A DNA stretch of 64,000 nt, taken from the NCBI GenBank assembly GCA_945906815.1, contig CAMDRT010000002.1, positions 1 to 64,000 of the forward strand, written 5' to 3'. A program made the translations under genes and the position numbers. The stretch is from Bordetella parapertussis. Its GTDB lineage: Bacteria; Pseudomonadota; Gammaproteobacteria; Burkholderiales; SG8-41. Below the pieces are notes generated by a model. The model was given only the letters and a program-made list of their open reading frames with translations. It had not been told where the DNA came from and searched no databases. Positions 53,821 through 62,243 of this stretch are shown here, piece after piece (the first letter of the stretch is position 1; each line of letters starts with the position of its first letter).

Positions 53821-55497
53821 TTATTCCGGCATCAGCGCAAATGTCCACACCGAACTGCCGCGCGGCACCAGTGGGGCAACGATCCTGCTGATGACACTGC
53901 CCCCCAGGCCGGAAGCCACCGTTACGTACTGCACGCCCTTGTGGGTGTAAGTGATGGGGGGCGCGTTGATGCTGGAAGTAGTTTTGAACTGCCACAGTTG
54001 CTTGCCCGTTTCTTCGTCAAGCGCAATGAATTCGCCGGTGGGTTTGCCGGTGAAGACCAGGCCCCCATCGGTTGCCAGCAGGCTGGCGGCGCTGGGAATA
54101 TCGGTGACCGGAATCTTCCACTTGAATTTGCCGGTAGCCACATCCATCGCCACCTGATAGCCCACCACATCGCCCGGCTGGGTCGGCGCGCTGCGGCCGG
54201 CAGTGGCAGTATTCGGTTCGCCTAGCTTCTGGAACTTGTACGGCACAAACTTCTGAATGCGCGGCAGGTCCCAGGTGTTGATATAGGCAAGACTGCTCTT
54301 CGGATTGAACGCGAACATGATCGCGTTGGTGCCGCGCTGCGGATAGACCTCGACTTCCTCGCCCGCCATCAAGCGCGCAGGCACATCCGTCAGCACCGGC
54401 CGCCCGCTCTTAAGATCCACATGCGTCGCCCAGTTGATGCGCGTCATCGGGTGTGCCGCGATCAGCTTGCCGTTGGTGCGATCCACCACATAGAAGTAGC
54501 CATTCTTGTTGGCGTTCATGATGACCTTGCGCATCTGGCCGCCGATGCGCACATCGGCAATCACGTTTTCGTTGCTGCCATCCACGTCGTACATGTCGTT
54601 GGGCGTGAATTGATAATGCCATTCGATCTTGCCCGTCTTGGGACGGATCGCAACTACGCTGTTGGTGTAGAGCGCATCACCGTTGCCGCGATATTTGGGA
54701 TCGTATGGTCCCGCGTTGCCCACGCCCCAATAGACCAGATCAAGCTCGGGATCGTACGAACCGTTCTGCCAGGTCGAACCGCCGCCGGTCTTCCACGCAT
54801 CCGGTGTGGCATCAGCCGTCTTCGGCCAGGTTTCGTGACCGGGTTCGCCTGGGGCGGGGATCATGTGCGTGCGCCACAGTTCCTTGCCGGTCTCCGGATC
54901 CCAGCCCACGAGAAAGCCGCGCGTGGCGTGCTCGCCGCCGGTGGTGCCCGAGATCAACACGCCGTTGGCGATCAGCGGCGCGGCCACACCTTTGTAACCC
55001 TCTTTGAAATCAGCAAATGCCGTCTTCCAGATTTGCTTGCCGGTTTTCATGTCGAGCGCGAGGATGTGCGCATCCAGCGTGGTGCGATAGAGTTTGCCGT
55101 TGTAGAGGGTCGGCGAGCCGCGCATGATCGCGCCCGCGCTCGAAATGCGCAGCACCGCGCGATCGTATTCGACTTGCGTGCGCCAGATTTGCTTGCCGGT
55201 TGCGACATCAAGGGCGAACGTCCAGTTGCCGTTGACGATGTACATCACGCCGTTATAAATCGCCGGCTGCGCCAGCTCACCGGTGTCGCTCATGGTGCTC
55301 GTGCTCCATAGTGGCACCAGGCGCTTGACGTTGGATTTGTTGATTTGCTTAAGCGGGCTGTACATCTGCAACTTGTTGCTCATGCCGAAAGTCGTCACGT
55401 TCTCGGTGTTCTTGCCGTCGTTGAGCAACTCATCGGCGGTCTGCGCCATGCCCAGCGTAGACCACATTAATAGCGTTGCCGCCATAAATTTCTTCAT
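53821..55497 (-). CDS. PQQ-dependent alcohol dehydrogenase, cysteine-free, Ln-type DxD
   Basis: A 558-residue eight-bladed quinoprotein with a signal peptide ending GMAQ. Catalytic landmarks are Glu189 (GGEHATRG), Asn261 (GVGNAGPYD) and Asp304 in PNDMYDVDGSNE. Asp306 two residues on is the position that in XoxF-type enzymes coordinates a lanthanide. The vicinal Cys-Cys that forms the disulfide ring near PQQ is absent; around residue 120 it reads RISSAG, and the whole protein has no cysteine. It likely oxidises a primary alcohol or aldehyde and passes electrons to the adjacent cytochrome c. Confidence 0.9.
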   Translation of the reverse strand: MKKFMAATLLMWSTLGMAQTADELLNDGKNTENVTTFGMSNKLQMYSPLKQINKSNVKRLVPLWSTSTMSDTGELAQPAIYNGVMYIVNGNWTFALDVATGKQIWRTQVEYDRAVLRISSAGAIMRGSPTLYNGKLYRTTLDAHILALDMKTGKQIWKTAFADFKEGYKGVAAPLIANGVLISGTTGGEHATRGFLVGWDPETGKELWRTHMIPAPGEPGHETWPKTADATPDAWKTGGGSTWQNGSYDPELDLVYWGVGNAGPYDPKYRGNGDALYTNSVVAIRPKTGKIEWHYQFTPNDMYDVDGSNENVIADVRIGGQMRKVIMNANKNGYFYVVDRTNGKLIAAHPMTRINWATHVDLKSGRPVLTDVPARLMAGEEVEVYPQRGTNAIMFAFNPKSSLAYINTWDLPRIQKFVPYKFQKLGEPNTATAGRSAPTQPGDVVGYQVAMDVATGKFKWKIPVTDIPSAASLLATDGGLVFTGKPTGEFIALDEETGKQLWQFKTTSSINAPPITYTHKGVQYVTVASGLGGSVISRIVAPLVPRGSSVWTFALMPE

Positions 55498-55570
55498 GTG
55501 TATTTCCCCGTTGAAAAAACGAACTGTGTGGTGATACGGCGGCGTTCAATATACGGCAGCCGATATATCC

Positions 55571-55586
55571 TAACTATTTGTTTTTA
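55571..55586. repeat. Recurrent AT-rich 16-mer (copy B)
   Basis: TAACTATTTGTTTTTA, identical to 28869-28884, in the 250-base divergent spacer between the PQQ dehydrogenase and Bug copy 13. No gene lies here. Confidence 0.5.
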
Positions 55587-55747
55587 AGAAATTTTTATTA
55601 TGTGGCTACAACCGCGTCAACCGCCCTGAAAGGGTAGCATGGTTGTTGCTATCGATCCAATACTGTCACCCCCGGCAAAGCGAAAGATAACACGCGCATG
55701 GCGGGTACTAATCGCCGCCAGCCACGATTTTCCAATACTATTGCGCC

Positions 55748-56731
55748 ATGAACTCGGAAAAATTATTCAAACTCGCGAGTGCCGTGATCGCGCTCATGGC
55801 CAACCTGCACGCACACGCGCAAGGGCCGCATCACTGGTCGCCCACGCGCCCCGTGCGCCTGATCGTGCCGTTTCCGGCGGGCGGCGCAGTGGATGTGATC
55901 GGACGTATCGTCGCCTCACGCCTGCCGGAGCGCCTCGGCCAACAGGTGGTGGTGGATAACCGCGGCGGCGCCAACGCCATCATCGGCACGGAAATCGCCG
56001 CCAAGGCCGCAGCGGATGGCCACACCCTGCTGATCGTTCCGGTGGGCCACTCGATCACGCCGTCGGTGACGCGCAAGCTGCCCTATGACACGATGAAAGA
56101 TTTCGCGGCCATCGGGCTTATCGGCAATGGCGCGTACGTGCTGGTGGTGAACCCGGGCGTGCCGGCAAAGACGGTGAGCGAGTTCGTCGCGCTGGCGAAG
56201 TCACGCCCCGGTCAACTCAATTATGCGCTGACCGGCCACGGTAACGCCACGCATCTGGCGGCTGAGTTGTTCAAGGTGCTGGCGGGTATCGACATGGTGG
56301 GCGTGAATTACAAAGGTGGCGGACCGGCATTGATCGACCTGATGGGCGGCCAGATTTCGGCATTCTTTTCCGGCGTGGCCTCGGGCAGCGCGCAGATCAA
56401 GGGCGGCAAACTGCGCGCGCTCGGCGTCACCACCGCGCGCCGCACCGCCGCCCTGCCCGAGGTGCCCACCATCGCGGAAGCGGGGGTAGCGGGTTACGCC
56501 GTGGACGGCTGGTACGGTTTGCTCGCGCCTGCCGCGACCGCGCCTGCCATCATCGCGCGCTTGAATCATGATCTCAAGGCAACCATTGCAGCGCCGGAAA
56601 TGAAAGAGCGCCTGCTCGCCGCCGGTATCGATGCGCGGCCGTCGACCGCGGCCGAGTTTCATCAACTTATCGCCCGCGACATCAAGCGCTGGGCGGAGGT
56701 GGTGACGAAAGCGCGCATCGCGGCCGAGTGA
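55748..56731 (+). CDS. Bug/TctC family receptor (copy 13)
   Basis: A 327-residue receptor with signal peptide MNSEKLFKLASAVIALMANL and motif SPTRPVRLIVPFPAGGAVD, followed by RGGANAIIGTEIAAKAAADG. Mid-domain segment VNYKGGGPALIDLMGGQIS. It is followed by a relic of an amidohydrolase, so the pair may once have been a receptor-hydrolase unit. Confidence 0.93.
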   Translation: MNSEKLFKLASAVIALMANLHAHAQGPHHWSPTRPVRLIVPFPAGGAVDVIGRIVASRLPERLGQQVVVDNRGGANAIIGTEIAAKAAADGHTLLIVPVGHSITPSVTRKLPYDTMKDFAAIGLIGNGAYVLVVNPGVPAKTVSEFVALAKSRPGQLNYALTGHGNATHLAAELFKVLAGIDMVGVNYKGGGPALIDLMGGQISAFFSGVASGSAQIKGGKLRALGVTTARRTAALPEVPTIAEAGVAGYAVDGWYGLLAPAATAPAIIARLNHDLKATIAAPEMKERLLAAGIDARPSTAAEFHQLIARDIKRWAEVVTKARIAAE

Positions 56732-56746
56732 CCGGCGCGGCTTTAA

Positions 56747-56809
56747 AAAATTTACTACGACACCATGGTATTCGGCGAAGCGCCACTCGAATATCTGGTG
56801 AAGCTGTGA
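56747..56809 (+). pseudogene. Relic of an amidohydrolase (ACMSD-like)
   Basis: Twenty codons read KIYYDTMVFGEAPLEYLVKL, matching the conserved YDT-V-F-x-LxYL segment of amidohydrolase_2/ACMSD-type enzymes. A stop precedes it in frame and TGA follows. No more of the protein is found, so this is a truncated remnant next to Bug copy 13. Confidence 0.5.
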
Positions 56810-56894
56810 GGCGAGAGCCACGTCCCAGTCGAATCCTCGACGACTTCACGCCTATCCTCGGCGTGCTAAGGATATGTCACAGGCTGGGGCGCCA

Positions 56895-58496
56895 TCAGCC
56901 GGCGGGTACGCCGGCACGGCGTAACCCCCCGAGGTAGATGTCGATCTGCTGCTGCTCTTTCAGATAGAACAGCTTCTCGCGTACGAAGGCGCAGGTGAAC
57001 TCCGGCTTTTCGTGCAGCAGCATCGCCACGGTGTGTCGCGCTTCGTCGTCGCGGCCCAGCAAGGCCAGCGCCACGGCCTTGTGCGAGGCTGTCCAGTACT
57101 GGCGGTTCGGAATGCCGCTAGCCCGGTCGGCCCATTCCAACGCCGTCGCGAAGTCGCCTTTGAAGATCATCGCCAGTGCGCCGTAGCTGAGGAACGCCCA
57201 GAGTTGCGGGTCGTTCGGGCTCAGATGGATCGCTCTGCGAAAGCCCTCGACTGCTTCGTCGTAGCGCATTTCGTAGGCCAGCGAGTCGGCAAGGCCGCAA
57301 TACGCGGCGGCGAAGGTCGGGTTCAACTGCAGTGCCTGCTCGTTGTCGGCGATGGCCATGGTGTACTCACGCCGCGCCAACCGCACGCGCGCGCGCAAAG
57401 CGAGGAAGGTCGCGTTCTGCGGGTCCAGCGATAAGGCCTTGTCGCTGGCGCGCAGCGCCTTGTCGAGATTTTCTTGCGTCACCGGCGTGTCCCAATACAC
57501 CATGCCCAGGATCGCGGCGTAGGCCCACCAGGCGTAGGCGTCCCCCAGGCGTGGGTCGAGTTGCTGACACTGCAACAGCAGGCGCTGCGCCTCGCGGTTG
57601 TCAGCTGCGGTGAATTTGAAGAAGTGAAACGTGCTCATGTGGTAGCAGTCCCAGGCCTGCAGGTTTGCGGGTCGCGCATGGACCACGCGGTTGCGTTCGG
57701 CAAACCCGATCTCCGGTTCGAGTTGGGCTACGATGAGTTCGGTGATCTCGTCCTGCAGATCGAAGAGGTCCGACATCTTCCGGTCGTAGCGCGCGCTCCA
57801 TTTGCTGTGCCCGCTGCGCGCGTCGACCAACTCCACGTTGACACGAACACTGTCGCCAGCACGCTGGACGGTTCCCTCGACCACGTAGTCAACCGCCAGC
57901 GCTGCCCTGAGTTCGCGCACATCGACGTACTTGTCCTTGTAGCCGAAGCTCGTGTTGCGGGCCACCACGTCCAGCCAGCGGTGTTTGGACAGCCGGGCGA
58001 TGATGTCGGTCGTGATGCCGTCGGAGAAATACCCCTGGGCCGCGTCGTCCGACAGGTTGGCCAGCGGCAGCACGGCCACCGCCGAGCGCGCCGCCGGCGG
58101 TTCGGCAAGGCCAGGCGACACGTTGCTGGCCAGCACGCCGGCGGCGGCGGATTCGCCGGCTGCTGGCGCGGGCGTCGCCACGGTGTCGATCGGCCTGAGT
58201 TCGCCGACGAAACGAAACCCGCGCTTGTGGATGGTGCGGATGTAGCGTTGCGCCTGGCCGTCGTCGTCGAGCAATTGGCGCAACATTTTGATGCGGCTGC
58301 TGAGCGCCGCGTCCGACACCACGCGCCCCCGCCACACCTTGTCGTTGATCTCTTCCTTAGTGACCATGCGCTCGCGCTGCTCCACCAACAACGCCAGTAG
58401 TTCGATGACCTGAGGTTCGGCATGCAACGCCTCCTCCGCCCGCCTCAACTCGAAGCGCTCGGTATCGAGTGTGAATTCGTCGAACTGGTAGCGCAT
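56895..58496 (-). CDS. ToxR-type transcription factor with TolB-like and TPR domains
   Basis: A 533-residue regulator. Residues 1-98 are an OmpR/ToxR winged helix (MRYQFDEFTLDTERFELRR, RTIHKRGFRFVGE). About residues 135-275 hold a TolB-like/FlgO domain (SAVAVLPLANLSDDAAQGYF, ELVDARSGHSKWSARYDRK). The C-terminal half is tetratricopeptide repeats (LSLDPQNATFLALRARVRLA, LNPTFAAAYCGLADS). No phosphoacceptor or obvious membrane helix. It is divergent from the selenocysteine methyltransferase and may control it. Confidence 0.9.
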   Translation of the reverse strand: MRYQFDEFTLDTERFELRRAEEALHAEPQVIELLALLVEQRERMVTKEEINDKVWRGRVVSDAALSSRIKMLRQLLDDDGQAQRYIRTIHKRGFRFVGELRPIDTVATPAPAAGESAAAGVLASNVSPGLAEPPAARSAVAVLPLANLSDDAAQGYFSDGITTDIIARLSKHRWLDVVARNTSFGYKDKYVDVRELRAALAVDYVVEGTVQRAGDSVRVNVELVDARSGHSKWSARYDRKMSDLFDLQDEITELIVAQLEPEIGFAERNRVVHARPANLQAWDCYHMSTFHFFKFTAADNREAQRLLLQCQQLDPRLGDAYAWWAYAAILGMVYWDTPVTQENLDKALRASDKALSLDPQNATFLALRARVRLARREYTMAIADNEQALQLNPTFAAAYCGLADSLAYEMRYDEAVEGFRRAIHLSPNDPQLWAFLSYGALAMIFKGDFATALEWADRASGIPNRQYWTASHKAVALALLGRDDEARHTVAMLLHEKPEFTCAFVREKLFYLKEQQQIDIYLGGLRRAGVPAG

Positions 58497-58822
58497 AGGC
58501 CTCTCCCGAATTCAAGGCGGTTCGCGAGCCCAAGAGCCCGCCAAGCTCCTGGGGTTCTGCGTATTTCGCGGAAGGAAACCGGTCCTTTCGCGTGATCGCG
58601 ACCGATGCGCGGATGCGGCATGGTTAGAGTTTCAGTTTACCTCAACCGGTCTCGCTTTCGGTGAAAGCCCCGGTAACGTTGGCACGAAATACGCAGGATT
58701 CCCCAGGTTTCTCCAGAATTTCTCCACAACATGACCCGCAGGCCTCCAAGCCGTTGGGGTGCCCGTCGCTTAGGATGCAAACGTGCCGAATCGGTACCTC
58801 AACCACTTACCGGAGAAACAGC
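58497..58822. other. Divergent intergenic region (326 bases)
   Basis: Between the regulator and the methyltransferase. No ORF with coding character is seen; an in-frame extension of the methyltransferase to 58661 has no family resemblance. Promoters for both genes must lie here but no strong consensus was found. Confidence 0.5.
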
Positions 58823-59602
58823 ATGACTATTGCATGTCCAGTAGGGTTCGATGTCGCCAAGCTCCATCAGGAAATTCGCCAGACCTACGCGTCGGTGGCG
58901 CGCGACCCAGGCGGAAATTTCCATTTTCATCGCGGCCCTGACTATGCCGCGCGTCTTCTGCGATACGACCTGGCGGAACTTAAATCGCTGCCTCAGGTTG
59001 CCGTAGCGCCGTTTGCAGGTGTCGGCAATCCGTTTCTGATGGACAGCCTGCCGCTAGGCGCGATAGTCGTGGATATCGGTTCCGGGGCGGGAATGGACTG
59101 CCTCCTCGCAGGCAAGCGTGTCGGTGCGGAAGGAACGGTCGTCGGCATCGATATGACCGATGAGATGCTCAAGCGCGCGCGCACGGGCGCACACGAAGCA
59201 GGGCTTGGCCATGTGCGGTTCGAGAAAGCGGACATCCATCGTTTGCCGATCGACTCGCAGAGCGTCGACGTTGTGATCTCCAATGGGGTCTTCAACCTCA
59301 CGCCCGACAAGGGGGCGCTATTTGCCGAACTCTATCGCGTGGTGAAACCGGGCGGCAGGTTGCAGTTCGCTGACATTACGGTGGGAGTGGAACTGTCCGA
59401 GCATGCACGCAACGACATCGACCTCTGGACCGGGTGAATTGCCGGCGCTCTGCAGGTTGCAGAGATGATCGAAGCCCTTCAGCAAGCCGGATTCCGCAAT
59501 GCGCGCGCCTGTCATGTCTTCGACAGTTTTTCGGGAACGACCAAGGAGCGGGTGGTGCGCAAGTACGAAGTGAGCGGCACCAATTTCACGGCCATGAAGT
59601 AG
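58823..59602 (+). CDS. ArsM/UbiE-like SAM methyltransferase, selenoprotein (in-frame TGA)
   Basis: From ATG 58823 (GGAG upstream) the frame encodes a class I methyltransferase with motif I VVDIGSGAGMDCLLAGKRVG, ISNGVFNLTPDKG and RVVKPGGRLQFADI. It reaches TGA 59435-59437 after DLWTG, and continues IAGALQVAEMIEALQQAGF to TAG 59600: 259 residues with Sec205. In ArsM-like relatives this position is Cys (Y-C-G-C-V-A-G-A-L), an arsenic-binding residue. The Cys in SNC is Gly here, while the Cys after GSGAGMD is kept. A perfect hairpin follows the TGA. Calling stops at 59437 would lose 54 conserved residues. Methylation of arsenic or another metalloid is likely but not proven. Confidence 0.85.
59435..59437 (+). 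other. Selenocysteine codon (TGA) of the methyltransferase
   Basis: TGA replaces the Cys codon of the conserved W/Y-x-G-C-x-A-G-A-L segment. The frame remains open and family-like on both sides. Confidence 0.83.
59448..59464 (+). promoter_or_regulatory. Candidate bacterial SECIS hairpin (methyltransferase gene)
   Basis: CTCTGCA (59448-59454), loop GGT, TGCAGAG (59458-59464): a perfect 7-bp stem with G at the first two loop positions, loop starting 18 bases after the TGA. This matches the bacterial SECIS rules very well. Confidence 0.78.
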
Positions 59603-59679
59603 CAGTAATCCGCAAGATTTCCGGACGTAAATCCTCTGGGGGTACCCGGCTTATTCAACGTTAATCAATGGAGACTAAA

Positions 59680-60168
59680 ATGCGTGTACTTAACTGGGTT
59701 GTGGTTGCGGCGGCGGTCGGGATCAGCGGCGTTTCAACGACCGTCGTCGGCGCGGATGCTCTCGCCAAGGGAACTGGTTTTATTTCCGTCAAGGCATCCG
59801 AAATCAAGTGGGTAGACGCGCCATCGGTCGGTCCTGGCGCGCAAATCGCAATACTTGAAGGCGATCCGAAAGCGGCGGCACCGTTCACCATGCGGCTCAA
59901 GCTTCCCGCGAACTTTAAGATTGGTGTTCACACGCACCCTGCCGTCGAGCGCGTGACCGTTCTTGCAGGCAGTTTCCATTTCGCGACCGGCGACAAGTAC
60001 GATCCGGCAAAAGCTTTGACCTACCAGGTCGGTGACGCTTTTGTGGTTCCAGTGGGTATGCCGATGTTCGGTTTCACGAAAGCAGAGGGGTCGGTTATCC
60101 AGCTCCATGGCGTCGGACCGTGGGGTATCCACTACCTTGACTCGGCGGACACACCCAAGAAGAAATAA
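59680..60168 (+). CDS. Secreted cupin domain protein
   Basis: A 162-residue protein from ATG 59680 with GGAG at 59670-59673. The signal peptide is MRVLNWVVVAAAVGISGVST to GADA. The cupin motif is HTHPAVERVTVLAGSFHF and the second is YQVGDAFVVPVGMPMFG. It lies 77 bases after the selenoprotein methyltransferase and may share its message. The substrate is unknown. Confidence 0.85.
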   Translation: MRVLNWVVVAAAVGISGVSTTVVGADALAKGTGFISVKASEIKWVDAPSVGPGAQIAILEGDPKAAAPFTMRLKLPANFKIGVHTHPAVERVTVLAGSFHFATGDKYDPAKALTYQVGDAFVVPVGMPMFGFTKAEGSVIQLHGVGPWGIHYLDSADTPKKK

Positions 60169-60287
60169 CGCCGGACGACGATGGCGTCGAACGCCTCGCT
60201 CAATACGAATGCCATCGCCGCCTGCGCCTGCTCTACCCGCTGCAACGCGCGCTCTGCGTGTGGCAGTTACCGGCCCTGAACGATCAT

Positions 60288-61361
60288 TCAGCCCAAATCG
60301 GCGATGCGCGGTGCAACCTCTTCCGCGAGTAACCGCAGGCTTTCGTGATCCCAGGCGGGATCGTCGGAATCGGCAGTCACGCTGAGCAAGGTGCCGAAGC
60401 CACCCACCGTTTCGTACAGCGCGCGGATCTTGTCAGCACACTGTTGCGGGTCTCCCACGATCCACAGGTTCTCCATCAGATAGTCGACGTCGATGTCGTC
60501 ATCGGCCATCGCCGGATCGTGTTTCATGATTTTCATCTGGATGGTGCCGGCGCGGCTCGGCCGTTGATGCACATCGTAATTGCGGCCCAGCACGGTGCGC
60601 GCGCGTTGCCGGGCAATTTCGGGTGTCGGCCCGACAAAAATGTCGCGGGCAATTTTCCAGTCGCGGCGATTCGGCGTCACGCCCGCGCTGTTCGCGCCCT
60701 CGACCACGGTCTCCCAGTGACCCGGCAGAAACGCGCTCGACAACAACGAACTCGACATCGGCGACCAGCCGCGCGCACCGGCGACTTTCAACGAACCGGA
60801 TCGCGGCGTGCTCGCGGCCACTGCGATCGGCGGATGCGGCAACTGCATCGGTTTCATGTGCAGTCCGCGCTCGGTCACGGGATTGAATTTCGGCGCCTTG
60901 ATGTGGAAAAACTCGCCCTGATGCGAATACGAGCTGTCGCTTTGCCAAAGCCCGAGCACCACGTCGAGCGCCTCGGTCGCGCGGCCGCGCGCCTCCGCCG
61001 GGTCCAGTCCCATCAACACCATGTCGGTCGGAATCCCGCCCAGCCCGATCCCCCAGTTGAAGCGCCCGCGCGCCAGGTGATCGAGCATCGCCAGCCGATG
61101 TGCGAGATAAACCGGTTCGTGCATGGCGAGCAAGGTTACCCCGGTGCCGAAACGAATCCGTTCGGTCAACCCCAGCGCTTTCGCAATCAACAGATCGGGC
61201 GACGGTGCATTTTCCCATTTTTCGGTGAAGTGTTCACCGAGCCAGGCTTCGTCGAACCCCAACTTGTCGGCCAACACCAACTGATCGATATCGCGGTCGT
61301 AGCAATCGGCAATCGCGCGATAGGATGGATGCAAGGGCATCATGAACAGGCCAAGGCGCAT
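60288..61361 (-). CDS. LLM class flavin-dependent oxidoreductase (2)
   Basis: A 357-residue luciferase-like monooxygenase. Segments: MRLGLFMMPLHPSYRA, LGFDEAWLGEHFTEKWEN, RIRFGTGVTLLAMHEPV, GRFNWGIGLGGIP. This is closer to alkanal monooxygenase-type FMN enzymes than the first copy at 34296. It uses reduced flavin made by a separate reductase. Substrate unknown. Confidence 0.9.
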   Translation of the reverse strand: MRLGLFMMPLHPSYRAIADCYDRDIDQLVLADKLGFDEAWLGEHFTEKWENAPSPDLLIAKALGLTERIRFGTGVTLLAMHEPVYLAHRLAMLDHLARGRFNWGIGLGGIPTDMVLMGLDPAEARGRATEALDVVLGLWQSDSSYSHQGEFFHIKAPKFNPVTERGLHMKPMQLPHPPIAVAASTPRSGSLKVAGARGWSPMSSSLLSSAFLPGHWETVVEGANSAGVTPNRRDWKIARDIFVGPTPEIARQRARTVLGRNYDVHQRPSRAGTIQMKIMKHDPAMADDDIDVDYLMENLWIVGDPQQCADKIRALYETVGGFGTLLSVTADSDDPAWDHESLRLLAEEVAPRIADLG

Positions 61362-61786
61362 GGGCGAAAGTCCTTAAAAGCAAAAATTTGAGGTCGGCAT
61401 TCCAAGCAACGGTGTACCATGTTTCGCTGGGAATTCTTTTAGATTGCGTTCAAGCGCATGGTCGGGAATTTGCCCGTGCTTGAGTCCATTTGAATATGAC
61501 GTTTTCTTATCTTGGACGGGCTGGTTATAGTCTGTTTTGGGTTTCTTGACAATCGTTGGCGCGTGCGGTGCTGTAGCGGTTATCCACAGGTGTTCGCCCA
61601 GCGACTGCTGAGCGGAACCCGCCGGCGACTGGCTCAGACCGGCCCTAAGGCGACCCTCGTGGTTCCATTGGACGAAAATGCACGCGATTGACTGTTAACC
61701 TGTCGCGGGATAGATTGCTGACTGGTGAAAACTGGCGCGTCAAATTCCTATACCCGCGCCTATCATTCTTATGAGGAGAGAACGAA
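61362..61786. other. Intergenic region (425 bases) before the VOC gene
   Basis: No gene seen. It contains a perfect DnaA-box-like TTATCCACA at 61580-61588 and a TTGACA at 61546, but neither has the partners needed for an origin or a clear promoter. TATCAT near 61758 could be a -10 for the VOC gene. Confidence 0.45.
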
Positions 61787-62173
61787 ATGTTCAGCCATAT
61801 CATGATCGGGAGTAACGACATTGCCCGCTCGAAGAAATTCTACGATGCCCTGTTCGTCGCGATGGGTGGTAAGCCCGGCGTCGAGGATGCCAAGGGCCGG
61901 CTGGCTTATACGCACAATGGCGGGCGTTTCATGGTATCCAAACCCATCGATGGCGAACCGGCCAACGCCGCCAATGGCGGCACAATCGGCTTCACGATGG
62001 GGGATGCCAAACAGGCCGAAGCATGGCACACAGCCGGGGTCGCAAATGGCGGCACGTCGATCGAAGACCCGCCGGGCGTGCGTCAAGTGGCCACCGGCCA
62101 GCTGTATCTCGCGTACCTGCGCGATCCCGATGGCAACAAACTGTGCGCGCTTCATCGCATGCCGGCTGCCTGA
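61787..62173 (+). CDS. VOC family (glyoxalase/bleomycin resistance) protein
   Basis: A 128-residue single VOC unit with GAGGAG before ATG 61787. The fold runs from MFSHIMIGSNDIARSKKFYD to LYLAYLRDPDGNKLCAL, with the metal-site His in FSHIMIG and Glu replaced by Ala-Tyr near the end (YLAYLRDP). Activities range from lactoylglutathione lyase to dioxygenases and resistance proteins; none can be assigned. Confidence 0.87.
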   Translation: MFSHIMIGSNDIARSKKFYDALFVAMGGKPGVEDAKGRLAYTHNGGRFMVSKPIDGEPANAANGGTIGFTMGDAKQAEAWHTAGVANGGTSIEDPPGVRQVATGQLYLAYLRDPDGNKLCALHRMPAA

Positions 62174-62243
62174 CTTATCGCGGATCAACGTCAACTGTCG
62201 ATAGCATTGCGGGCCCGATTGCAGTGCCGGCGGCGGTTGCGCC

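Noticed and set aside
61580..61588. A perfect DnaA box as part of a replication origin
   Set aside because: Only one box was found, with no cluster, no AT-rich unwinding region and no dnaA, dnaN or gidA nearby.
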